DNA of 64,000 nucleotides from Primulina eburnea (Eukaryota; Streptophyta; Magnoliopsida; Lamiales; Gesneriaceae). A program made the position numbers and the translations under genes. The notes below the pieces were generated by a model. The model saw nothing but the letters and a program-made list of their open reading frames with translations. It searched no databases and was not told where the DNA came from. Location of the stretch: NCBI RefSeq assembly GCF_022965805.1, contig NC_133115.1, positions 35,765,321 through 35,829,320 of the forward strand, read 5' to 3'. Each line of letters starts with the position of its first letter. The stretch's first letter is position 1. Shown here piece by piece: positions 34,877-47,200 of the stretch.

Positions 34877-36078
34877 GACAAAGAGTTGTTGAGTTGTCAA
34901 AATCAACCAAGAAACATATTGGAAAGTGTGTCAAGTGGATAAGATAATTTCTCTGATTCATATACCGTCTATGGTCATGATTTTTTATTTTTTATGGCTT
35001 AGTTTGTTTCATTTGATAAATGTTATTAACCATGTTTTAATTCATTTAAATATTATCATAATTTTGTACATATATTTTCTAGCAGTTTAGGTTTTTACGT
35101 GCAACGCACGTGCATTTTTCTAGTTATACAAAATTTACATATAATTTTTTTCAAAAAAAATTGGGCCTGTAGCCCGGGTACAAGCTAATGTCCCTCCGCC
35201 CCTGTCTGTCTTAGGCTATGTCAGACAACTGTTTGAAGGTTTCTCCTTCCCAGAGTCTCAGAGAGGCACTAAACTGTATGTGTGATGGTCAACAGAAGTG
35301 TGTCCTTGTTGTTGATGCTGATGATTATTTGGAAGGGATTTTAACTTATGGTGACATTAAACGATGGCTGTTCAATCGTTCTGGTGACCCTTCCTCCTGG
35401 AGCACAATGGATGTATGTTTTTGTAATATGCTAATTATCTTCTTAAATATCTTATGGGCATGTTAAATACAATTTATTGTACAGATTTTCCTGTGTGGAA
35501 AATATAGAAAATTTGTTGGTCCTCGTTTATTTGCTATGTGCTGTACTGTGAATTCTTTTGTAGGTAGATACATGCAATGTCTCTTCCATGTTTACACGTG
35601 GGATAAGTTATCACGGACAAGAACGTGGACTTCTGACGTGCTACCCAGGTACTGATCTTGCAATGGCTAAGCAGCTAATGGAGACAAAAGGAATAAAACA
35701 TTTACCGGTGTTGAAATGGCCTAAAGATGCTTTAAAAGAAAAAAGGCGCAGGGTTGTGGCTGTTCTTTATTACGATTCGATCTGGATTTGTCTAAGGTAC
35801 TTGCTAGTTTATTCTATATTTTCCATCATTTCATTGTCCTGTTTCTTTTGGCATGCAGACCTCTCTTCCATACTTGAACTGGAACTTGTTTCCAATTTAT
35901 CCCGTGATATGTGCTCTTTATTGTTAAAACACGTTCCTATAAGTTTCCATTCAAGATGCTTTGATGGGTTTAATTTATTTATATTTATTTCCTTGTATTT
36001 CTCATAATCGTGTGTAGAGATGTGATAATTCACAGGAAGTCACTCAACCAGCAACAAGAAGATGATTCCGGGATATGA

Positions 36079-36902
36079 TCGTCGTAAATGGTCGTCAATG
36101 ACGGTGATGCCAATAATAGCCAGATCTCGACATTTTCTTCACCAGGCCCGGTGAGTTTCTTTTGTAGAAATTGCTTACCTACTGGGATTTTGTATCACAA
36201 AATTGTATGGCAGGGGGACATCCTTCTCTCTACACTTCCCTTAAAAGTAATTTAGCCTCACAGTTGGAAAAATAAAGACATTTTACTGTTAGCTAGGAAC
36301 TTGTAAGAGTTTTAGGGTCACGGAACTTTTCTTGGAATTAGCCTTTGTAGTGTTTTATGCTCTTAATTGTTGGAAATAACGTATGCTCTTAATACCATAT
36401 GCCAGGTATGTAATTTTCTTCTTTCTTCTATAAATTAAGTTCATTATTGGAAGAAATTGTATTGCGTTGCTTAGATTTTTACCTGATCCAATGCACTTCT
36501 CATTATCTAAGTGAGACACGGATAAATCATAAATCTTAAAATTCTGTTGTATCTAATTCATATTAATAGTTTCAAAATTTTAAATATCACATTCTATTTA
36601 AAAGTTCTATATTCATTTAAAAACATATATTATAAAAAATAAAATCAAACGCACCATATTCTTAATAATCTGAAAACACGTAAAATTTTGTAATTTTATT
36701 ATAAATAAAATCAAAAGCACCAAGTTCGACATTCCTTCAACGAATGAAGACACTTCAGGCTGTCCATTGAACTTTTGACGAAGATTTCAAGAGACAAAAG
36801 CTCGTTTTCTTCATGACAACTGTTCTAGTTGTGTTTTCACATATATAATTTGCATAAACTTTAGGGCCTTTATATGAGGATAATACGAAAGAAAACACAT
36901 TT
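36079..36902. other. Convergent 3' spacer between CLC relic and CSN6
   Basis: 3' flank of the CLC relic and 3' UTR of CSN6. No gene or bounded repeat seen. Confidence 0.5.
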
Positions 36903-39900
36903 TTAGATAAAAGCAGCTCGACCACCCCTCCGGCTGTGTCTATCATAAGCAGTGTTGAATTTGTCAACCAGCTCGTTCATCGTGCTGCCAAAAAACCAAA
37001 AACAATAAAGTTAGATGAATGAGGCTTTTACATGCCACAAGGTGAATCGGTTCTAAGTAGATGAAGAACAAGATTTGATGGATCAAATGTCAAGAAACCT
37101 TTAACTGCAGATGCCAATCAGTGTATCAGGCATCTATAACTCCACTTCCAATTCAACATCAATATACCAACAAAATACTCAATAAGAAAAGTACCAGGAT
37201 GAGAGACATACCTGGAACAATTGGTGAACATGGCAAGGTACGTTATCAATAAAGTATCGTTATATTCCTGGAATTCATAAAACTGAATCAAATTTGGATC
37301 ATAAAATAAATAGAAGAAACTATTTCATGCATGCATAGATGTCATGCAAGCCAACAGACCAGATTTACTGCAACATTTCTAATATTTTCAAACAGATGAT
37401 TTCTCCCAAAATTCTAAGAGAATGGAGAGCACAAATGCTGGCAAATTTTAATATTAGGAAACCAAATTCCCGGAGCACTGACCATCAAGAAATCGTCTTG
37501 AAATTTTTCAGATTCAATGGCCGGTAATCGTCTCAGTAGACTGGATACTTGCCTCAGCAAAGAATTCTCCGATGGGATTTCCCCTGAAAGCATCAGCAAT
37601 GCTAGTGAACACAACTAATAAAAATTGTAATTCAAAGATAGTAATAGGAATCCATCTCATGCACTCAGTAGTCTCAATGGTTATCTATCTAATACCTATA
37701 CACATCAATTGAGTATGATAAAAACTGAACCTCTCATCAAACCAATGTTGAGAAAAAAAACTAAGCTAGTCTACGCTTTCTTCATTCTGGAAGTTATTTT
37801 TTTTCTATTGATTACCTCTCAATCAATAACTTCATTCTGGAAGTTATTGATATAGAACATATAAGGATTCGGAATTTCTCTATTAGACTCTTCTCATGCT
37901 TCAGAAAAATAATAAAAATATATAGAGAAGAACACCAAAACATCGTATACAATTATTATAACTGAAATTCATTGGTAAAACAAGTTAGGTGTATAGAACG
38001 TACAAACTTTCAAGAGCGGATAGTGGTATTTCAGATGATAAATACTTGTGTTCACGTAATCCTTTATGTTCTTTTTCAAGTCATATACAACACATCATAA
38101 ACAATAAGAGAAAAATAACCACATATACCTTTTTGCATGGCGAGAAGATAGTGATGGAGGACTCTGATTCTACTATGCAGCATCTTGATTGCACTGTGTA
38201 TGCCAGTAAGGTGAGCAGCCACTACATAAAAAGGTAATCGTAAACCCTGTATGCTAGTGAGTCGTGGAGGAGTGACAACTATCATTTCAAGGTAGAGGGA
38301 GGGACTACGTCGAATTTTGGAAATTATCAGAAAGAAAACACTCACATTGAGTTGCAGCTGAACCTCCATCTGACGGTTTTAGATGGGCTACATGATCAAC
38401 CGATATTCTCTCTGCTTCTACTGTCTGCAAGCACAAAAAAGACAGACAGTTTCATATAGTCTATTGCTTGCTCGAAACATGACCAAAAAAAGGAAAGAAA
38501 ACAAAACATACCTCTATGGTGTAACTTGACCGAACAAATATAAGCTGGGGGATGTTATCAATGACATGCAACTCTTGAATGACAATAATTCATCAGGAGA
38601 GGGAAGAAAGAGATAGAAGCTTAGTGTCAGATAAACTCTGTGACTGAAGTATGGTAAAAAAGCAACCAAACAGACGTAACAACAATGTAGTTCATCTTTT
38701 GGATGGAATTCTCTATTACAGTAAAACCACACAAAGTAGAGATACTGCTTCAGTTGCCAACAACAAGGCAATGGTTTCCTAAAACAATAATAAAGGAAAA
38801 GATAATATTGTTTCCTCCCAGGCTTCTTGACTGAAATGCAAATGGCTCAAGAACCAGGATTACATACATGAATGAGAATATTCATACACCCAGCTGAATA
38901 TATGTTTGCATCATTTACATCTTAACAAATCTAGATTATTTTCATTGCCTACTCAAAAAAAATAGTCTGCAAAGAGTTCTATCCCACAATGTTAAAATTT
39001 CAAATGATAAAAGATAGGTCTTTCTACAAAGGAAGAACGATGAAACAGAACCAAGAAAAGTCACATGAGAAGATTACAGTTAAAACATGGTGAGAAGCAC
39101 TGAAAGAGCATATATAATGGATCTTATCAGAGGATATAGGTTTACAAGCACAATCCTGATAGAAGGATTAAATAAATTGCATAAAATGGATAAAATGCTG
39201 AACTTGGAAACCAAATAAATGGCAGGATGACGGGAACACATACCACTTTCAAAGATTGTAACAGGCAGATCCTTCTGCGCAGGATTAATTGAAGGATTGA
39301 TAAGAACATAAACAGGGCTCTCGTTGATATCCATCAACTGTTAAACACAAGAGGTTACTTGTTAGAGTCACAGAACTAGTACAACTTTTGTTAATATAGC
39401 ATTTGTTAATATAGCACCACAGAAACGATGATGAAATGTGTCAACTGCCTCAAAAATAGAAGCAACAGTTTAACAACATACTCGGGAACCATCTGTGGTT
39501 TGGATGTGAATAATTGATGACTATCAGGGAAACTTAACTATGGTATTTTCTCATCAATACTTGTTTGTGCAAGTCCACGACAGGACAGATAGACCCTTTA
39601 AAGTACATCAAGATTTTCCACATGCCATTTTTCTCTTTGTAACACATTAAGGCTCTCCAAACTATTATAGGCTAATATGAAGCTATTCAACGGGAAAGCT
39701 GAATGAATCTTTGTGGAGCTGACAAACAATGAGACAGACTCACAGCTTTATGAATAATCATATCGGATTCTTGAGCATCGCTCCCAGTCGAGTACCATCC
39801 TAGAACATAAAAATGCGGAAATACCTTCTTATCTGCTCAGTAGACATCAAGCATAATTATTTTCAGCTCCTTCTACCCATATAATTAAAAACACAAGAAA

Positions 39901-40198
39901 AGAAGTAAAAAAACATACAAAGCTCTTGCTTTTTCTCGAGAAAAGCGCGGTCGAGGGAGTAGGTGGAGTCGTCATAGAGAAGCTCGAAGCTGTTGAAGAT
40001 CTCCACCGTCCGGCCGCGCTGGACACCGATTACACAACCAAAAACTCGCGGCGGGGGGTTAGGTTGCGGCGACGAGTTGTCGACTCCGTTGGGCGCGGGA
40101 GCAGACTGTGACTTGATCCGAGTAAAGTGATCGGAGATGTTGACAATGACGAGCGGATGGAGCTTGAATGTGAGGCCGCTGCTGGAAGACGACGCCAT
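36903..40198 (-). CDS. CSN6: COP9 signalosome subunit 6 (CSN6, MPN domain)
   Basis: Predicted 311-aa protein from nine exons (transcript order): 40198-39919, 39832-39744, 39337-39244, 38573-38512, 38424-38346, 38221-38129, 37583-37483, 37267-37212, 36984-36903. All phases close. It starts MASSSSSGLTFKLHPLVIVN. The MPN domain occupies about residues 10-150 (PRVFGCVIGVQRGRTVEIFN, ILMDINESPVYVL-type core), without the JAMM metal motif, as expected for the inactive partner of CSN5. Helical C-terminal part: IHSAIKMLHSRIRVLHHYLL, SLLRRLPAIESEKFQDDF, MNELVDKFNTAYDRHSRRGG. CSN6 pairs with CSN5 in the signalosome that removes NEDD8 from cullins in the nucleus, affecting light and hormone signalling (family knowledge). 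The residue order matches the Arabidopsis protein closely; no damage seen. Confidence 0.95.
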
Positions 40199-41218
40199 CT
40201 TCTCCCTCGATCTAAGCTTGAATCTCCACAGCTCTCCCCTGCTTTTCGAATTTCTCAGTGAAACCTAGGGTTCAAATAGCTTTACCCTTTCCCTTTATTT
40301 TTTATTAGAAATAATTTTTATTAATAATTTAATATTATTTGATCAAATTAAAAATAATAATAATACATATTAATGTGTACATCTTTTATTAATTTGATAT
40401 CAAATATTTATTCATATACGATAAATATTTGTGTGAAATACAATAAGATTAAATTTACTGATTTTTTAAAGGTAAATGCTTGATGGAATAACTTGATTAG
40501 AGAAATGATTCGAATGATGAACGAGAGTAAGTAGAAAATCACATTTTAATGCTTCTTCAATAACAAGTAGTCGTGTGAACGGGATATGTCTATATATTAT
40601 TTCACAAAAAATTATGTGGTACGGTTTAACGGTTAATGTATTAAACAAATGTTCTATTTAGGTTACTCGTAGAAAAATATTATTTTTTATCTCAAAAATA
40701 TTATTTTACGTTGTAAATATAAATAAGGTTTTTTCACACAAATAAAAATCTATGAAACTGATTCACAATAGACATGCTCAAATTATTTTATGCATATAAT
40801 AATTTTGATATTAAGAGTGAAAATTTGGACGTGTCAAAATTAAAAACTATAAAAATATTATTTTTATCAAATTTTTTAAAAGAGGTATGATAATTTTTTA
40901 TTTTAAAAATCCATTATCTTATATCATGTAGATCATAAATTTAATTTTATGTTCTGGGTGTTTATTTAAATTTTATTTCTTTGTACTATATTTTTACATT
41001 ATCCGGTGGATTAATAATAATTATTAAATAAAATAAATAATATAAAAGAAAAAGAAAAAGAAAGAGCATGGTACAGATGAAAACCCCGGAACCGCTTTCA
41101 TTCATCACCCGCAGATAACAGACAGAAACCTCCCATACCTTTCTTTATTTTCCCGCGGAAGCCTTTTCATTTCATTTAATCTCTGTTGAACAGTAAGAAA
41201 AAAAGGCGGTGCAGAGGA
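40199..41218. promoter_or_regulatory. Divergent promoter region between CSN6 and PEX5
   Basis: The roughly 1.0-kb interval separates two genes transcribed away from each other, so it must contain both promoters. The ends carry the likely 5' UTRs (pyrimidine/purine-rich near 40199-40260 and 41080-41218). The middle is AT-rich with no bounded repeat. Confidence 0.6.
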
Positions 41219-44200
41219 ATGGCGATGCGGGAGCTAGTCACTGGTGGCGCCGCCTGTGCTGTGCCGGGCTCTTCTTCTTCATCCAATCCTTTCGGTGCTC
41301 TCGCCAACGTTCTCGTTGGTTCATCCTCCAAGACCCAGGTTTTCTATTACACAGTCTCACCGCCTCACCGAAGATTTTGGGGCATGATTGATTTTTCTTG
41401 TTCGCTTTCAAGTTATCTGATAAAATTGGTGGATAGGACTGACAAGTATTGCTTTGGGGACAGCGTGGGTTTACCTGATATATTCTTATTTATGATCTGA
41501 CGGAAACCTCTAAAACTTTCTAACTTGGGTTGGGTATTGAAATTGAGATGGCTGATATTTTTTTTTTATATTCTGACTGATAATAATAATAACTACACGA
41601 GGATCGTTTGTCGATAATCTGGTGCAAATTCTTTTTCTATATATTTTCCCGTCGTTTTGGATAATAAAAGCTGAAACCAGATATTGTCTGCTAACGGTTT
41701 TCACTCATCCATTGTGGTGTTTTGGTTCTATATCTTTTATGTTCTCTGGAACTGATATACTTTCTTTTGGAACATTCCATAATTTTGAGATATCTGACTT
41801 TGTTGCTAAACAGGAAAGGTTGCGAGAGATTCCCACTGCAGCCACTACAATACCTGATGGCAATTTGTATGCGGGAGTGGGGGAGCCCCTTGAAGCTGTT
41901 CCTGGATCAGAGCTCGAACATACCCTGCATCCTAATGCACAGGTTGACATTTTTATTTTCTATAGGTATGTGCTTTGTTGATATACTGGATGACCATCCC
42001 ATTATCTTCCTGTAGGGTGCAGACTTTTTTCAAGGATTCCATTCTGTGGATCAAAATAGATTTTCTGATACGTGGGATGAGATGCAGAGGCCACCTCAAA
42101 TTCCCCTTTTTCAAGGCAGGGATGGTGTAACCAACTTTCCTTTGGAACGACCTCAGCTTCAACCTGATTTTAATGGTGAATATGACTGTTATTTGCTACT
42201 GTTTCAGGGGTCATGACGCTGATTGTCGTTTTTTTTATGTTTTTTTTAAACAAAGATCTTGAATTTTCAGAAAACATGTCGTGTAGCACATTTCTTCCTA
42301 TTTTCCAACCTTCTCAAGTTTTCCCACAACAACATTTTTCATTTCAGATTTCTGATACATTTTGAAGTTCCTCACAGTGTTCTAATTCTGATAACGATGT
42401 TTGATTATGGTAGGATAATGATTTCTAGTATTTTTAGGTTGACTACAATTCAAGCCAGAAGTCTCGATGATAACTTTCACATTTGTGACAAGCTATTATC
42501 TTGCAGGGCCACCTCAAAGAGTGTTGTCAAATTTTTTGCACTCATTTATTCACAGCAATCATGGTGGCATACCTTTTCGCCCGGCTTCTCTTCCAGTTTT
42601 AGGATTGTCTGAAGGTGACAAGCAATGCATACGTGATCGTAGCAGTATCATGGCTCGCCATCTTTTTGCTGATAAGAGTGAAGACTTTATTCATGCACAG
42701 GTTATATTCATAATACATCATTATTTATGGAAGTTGTAAGACGTCATACAATAAAGTTACCATGGTTTTGTTATTCTTAGTAATTCAAAAGTTTGTTGTC
42801 CATTGCAGTTAATTTTGTTTTGCATCCATTCCGTGCCGATTCCTCTTTGACCACTCCGATCATGAGTTACCAGTTTCTAATTACCCTCATTGTCGTTTGA
42901 TTTGCACTATATCTTTGTGGGCAATTATGTACATCTTTTGTCAGTGTAGAATGAATTTTCTTTTGGAATTCCTGAAAATCAAATCAGTCAAGTCAAACAA
43001 ACACACATATATACATCCTCAATCGGTAATGGACAAGCACCTACATAAGTATAATGATGTGATCGTATGGCACCAAATCAGAGAGAACGTCAACTTTTTC
43101 ATTGAGCTGAAATGACATCATGACATTCATTTGAAGGAGTTATTTCATCTGGGAGCTGTCTGTGTAAACCAACAATGATTTCCCAGATCTACATGTTCAA
43201 ATTTTTTCTTTACAGGTTAATTCTCTTTTATCTTCTTTAGAAATTGATTATGATACGAAGGCTAGAATCCATGTGCCTGGGAGATTTTCAGAGCTGGAGG
43301 AGTTTTGGAATGAGTCACAAGGTATGAAACCTCGGCTTCATCCCACAGATCGGTGGGTTGCTGAATTCACCCAAAACCGAGCACATGATGATCCAAAGTC
43401 GTGGGTTCAGACAATTGAACGACAACATGGTGCCAGCGGTTGGGCGTCTGAATCTGAGCATGTAAGCAAGTGATCAGATTGTATTTTATTTCATGCCACA
43501 TTATTATCATTTGGTATTGCCAATGGTAAAACATGGTTGAATGTTGAGTATTTGATACACATTCAACACATTTATCATTATTGGACATCGACGATGATAA
43601 AAAGATCGAGTATGTATTAAGTTTAAGCATGCTCCATGAACAAATTTCATTCTCTATAAAAAGGTGAATCGTGATGGTTTCACAGATAAACCTTTCATTC
43701 TCTCAGTCTGGTATCTGTTTGTGGATGTTCCATCGGCCTTCATCACATGGAAGGAAAAATGGTATGATAATCCTTTAATAAGAAGAATTTTATGTGCATG
43801 AATTGTTGTCAGCTAATGAATCGGTGTCCTTAATGAAACCAGTGAGGATGGAGAGAGGGACTCTTGTTGGATGCCAACCCCACCAAATTTTTTTCCAAAT
43901 CTCGGACAAGTCAAATTGCTGCATTTTTTGAATCTGTATTTGAAATTCCTATTTATGGTGTTCTCAGCCATTGCATGCTGAATGAGAATGTGTAACTCTT
44001 ACACATTGGAAAATACTCAATTTTCCATTTTTTTGTTGCTATTGTAAATTTTCAGGATCAGTTCCAGATAGCGTCAGTTGGTTCAACGAGAGTTGCAAAC
44101 AGTTCTGCTTCAGATGCGGTGGAGAAATCTCGCATGCTAGCTAACACATTAGCACAAAATGGTGACCCTAAATTTCAGGTAGTATAATCTACATAACGGA

Positions 44201-47200
44201 ATTTAAATACCGTGCGTAGTTGTTAGTGAGTTCTGTTAATATTGTATAGGCCAATAGTTGTGGAATTACATTCCTACCCTCATTGTTAAATGGACAGTAA
44301 TTCCACCAAAATGAATGAGATATATATTAGAAGCTAAAGCAAAAATGATAACCGGCTGGATTCATTACGTGAGTCCTTTTTCAGTGAAATTTGATACCTA
44401 CTTTGTGACGGCCCGTTATCCTAATCATGATTTATTAACATGCAATCATAATCGGTAAACTGTGGAAAATAAGTTAAATATTTGCGTTTGGTTCCATAAA
44501 AATTTCGGCACGACCTTCTCGTAAATAAGACACACCAGAAAATTAAATTCTCGAAATAAACAACATATGCTCTCAATAAACACAACATAATCATGACATG
44601 TACAAATTTAAAGATCGATAATAACATAAAACGATCCTCCAAATATATACATATAGTATCTGAGAAACGACAACGCTATGCAGTACCTAAATAAAACCGA
44701 GCTCGCTCTCAAGGAACTCTCGTACTTCTTGATACTTCCTCTCGAGCAATTGAGGTTTGAACCACAATATTATCATAATATTATCTCAAAATTTCACAAT
44801 ATTCAAATTCAATTATTTTATTAGCAAATTATCATAATTTTTTCAAATTATCGTATTATTATATCAACGATAAAATCTATGTTCGTCGGATTGTACTTCT
44901 AAATCGATCAACTCCGGAACTGACAACATTAACCCAACACTTTGTCAATAATAATACAATATTTGGACAAGAACTGCATTAAATTCAAAAGTCTAAATTC
45001 TACTTTCGATCTATAACCCGAACAAGAACAACAGTGGCTGGAAAAATTGAGTTTTAACACCTCCAACAGGGAACACGGTGGTCAGAAACCAGAGCTCGCG
45101 GCGGCATTTAACCGGAATCACGTCGGAGGTGGTTGGACGCGACTGTACTAGTCGGAAAATGGCCAGACCTTTGTGAAATCTTGCTTCCCGCAGTTAGGCC
45201 GAACGTTAAATGACCAAAACTCGAGTATTTCCACGTTTTCTGGCGAAGAGGGTGGCGGCTATGCAACGGCCGATTTTCGGGTCGCAGCGAAACTTCACAA
45301 AATTGGTACCAAAAAAAGCTTACATCATGGGCTTTCTTAAAATGTGGTTATTTCAAATTTTCAGGTAACTGTTGTCAAAGCTGACGAAAATTGTTGAAAG
45401 ATTTTGGGAAAAAGGTTATGGGGGGAGAGAAGGAAATCGGTGTGTGTTGATATGTGTTGTCTGTGCGAGATAGTGTATATATATAGATATATCTATATAG
45501 GTAGGAAAAGTAACCGGATTTAATTTATTTCAACACTTGTGTGCTATTAAATTCAATTATATATTTAAAATCGTCTATAAGCTGATATTTTCGAATACTA
45601 TTTTTAAAAACACGATTTAATTATTTGGCACAGAATTCAACATTCCTCCAGTTCCTTTCAAAGATGAGCCGTGGTGAAATGATGATTGAGGACAATCAAA
45701 TCAAACCTGCTGCATTTTCTTCTCCTGGAGATTGGGCAACCGAATATGAGCAGCAATATAGGGGAGGCCAGTCATGGGCTGACCAGTTTGTGAATCAGCA
45801 GGCGAGTTCAATTTTGATAAAGACATCACTAGCAGGCTTTTGGCTTATCTTTGTGGATTACGTTCCCTATATGATTCAGTATGGTTGTTGCTTGCCGCAT
45901 TCTGTGTCGATAAAGCTGTTCAATCTTTCCAGTCAACCTCGCTTGAATTTTGGAAAATGTTTGAAAATAATTTGCGTTGGTGTTTGGATATAAAATTTAA
46001 ACGTTGCTATGATGTGTGTGTATCCTGCACCTGGATGCAATTGCTTTATTGTGATGTACAGCTTTCATTTTCTGTTTTGTGAATGTGGAGCTATCTTTCC
46101 AGATTAATATATGGATATCTGTGTTGTCTTCTTTAGCTTACACATGGACCCAATAGCTGGGGTGATGAGTTTGTTTCTGAACATGAGCAACGTGGATTGG
46201 AAGAGAATGAGTGGGTCGATGAATTTTCTAAGTTGAACGTTAATGACCAGTCTGAAGAATTTGAGCGCCAGATTGCTGATGGAACATTGGATGATACTTC
46301 TGCGGATAATTTGGCAAAAGCATATGATGAGTAAGTAATATATCGATTTAGCAATCGGTGAGAAAGGCTAGCATTCCTGCTTATTATTATAATAAAGTAT
46401 TTAACTATATCAGTCATATTTTTGAGGGATTTGGTTATTTCCAACAGTCAAGTGGTCAATTGACTGCCGACGGTCGAACATGTGTTGTAGTTGAATGCCT
46501 CAGAGTGGTTCTGTATGAAACTTGCTGACATATTGTTCTTTTTTCCCCTGATCTATCAGTCTTTTTGAATTTGTAGTTGTGAGTTACAAATACATTCTGT
46601 CTTCTATTTCATTAGCAGAGCAACCTTTCCATGCTTGTGAATGCATTGTGTGGAATTATTGGTCATAATCCTCCTTTAGAAACAATAAATGCCAGCAATG
46701 AAACACATTATCTTATGTATGACAATATTTGTGCCTCCTCCTTGTCTTACTTGCAAGAGAGCACATAAAGAATGCTTGAGACCCTTGTTCTCTTTATGTG
46801 TCGTGTATGGTAACTTTTTTATTGAGTTGGGATATCGATATTGAACTGAGTACAAAGGATCAACCCTTGAAATAAACTGGCACAAGGAAAGATCAAGTGA
46901 CCCGAACAGCCTTCTAAGTTAAAAATATTCAAGTACAACAGTTTGACTTTAAATACCTTGAATAGTTTGCATTGATATTGGTTTGGTTCGGATGCACAGG
47001 TACCTAAATGAACAATCAGCACTAAAGCTGAAATCAGAAACATCGAGGGGGGTATATGTTTTCTCTAATCTAAATCCATATGTTGGCCATCCTAATCCCT
47101 TAAAGGAAGGGCAGGAACTGTTTCGCAACGGGCTTTTAAGTGAGGCAGTTCTTGCTCTAGAGGCTGAGGTTCTAAAGAATCCCGAGAATGCAGAGGGTTG

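Larger units (their letters stand above)
30066..35123 (+). mobile_element. Non-autonomous Helitron-like element
   Basis: The 5' end TCTATACTAATATAAATATA has the usual plant Helitron TC start. The 3' end has an 11-12 nt spaced hairpin (ACGTGC-AAC-GCACGT, 35097-35111) followed by TTTTTCTAG. Insertion is between A and T without target duplication. About 5058 bp; no Rep/helicase frame is visible, so it would depend on a helper. 5'-end-like sequence recurs near 30700 and 30950. Confidence 0.65.
29939..35204. mobile_element. Small hAT-like MITE split by a Helitron-like insertion
   Basis: The left end CAGGGGCGGAG at 29939 and right end CTCCGCCCCTG at 35204 form an 11-bp terminal inverted repeat. 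Removing the Helitron-like segment 30066-35123 leaves a MITE of about 209 bp (29939-30065 plus 35124-35204). The flanks share only TCTG, so the expected 8-bp duplication is decayed or my ends are slightly off. The right end lies 10 bases from the acceptor of CLC relic exon 2. Confidence 0.6.
29545..36078 (+). pseudogene. 5'-truncated, frameshifted CLC-f-like chloride channel gene (C-terminal CBS part)
   Basis: Four exons of a CLC-f-type anion channel/exchanger remain: 29545-29777, 35215-35412, 35564-35796 and 36018-36078. The first reads GAVGLAIWVPSVTTQQ (end of the membrane domain). The next encode the CBS pair (CVLVVDADDYLEGILTYGDI; SYHGQERGLLTCYPGT ... VAVLYYDSIWICLR) and the last ends QQQEDDSGI. 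Splice sites and phases fit exactly in the last three exons. Exon 1 is 233 bases where 234 are needed: near 29699 one base is missing, so the frame hits TAG a few codons on. No exon for the first roughly 600 residues (the channel itself) is present upstream before the WIP gene. An intron of 5.4 kb, filled with transposons, splits exons 1 and 2. A sequencing error could explain the missing base but not the missing 5' half. Confidence 0.8.

Noticed and set aside
40199..41218. Possible shared bidirectional promoter element for CSN6 and PEX5
   Set aside because: The spacing of about 1 kb is long and no shared motif is evident, so I list it only as the interval holding both promoters.
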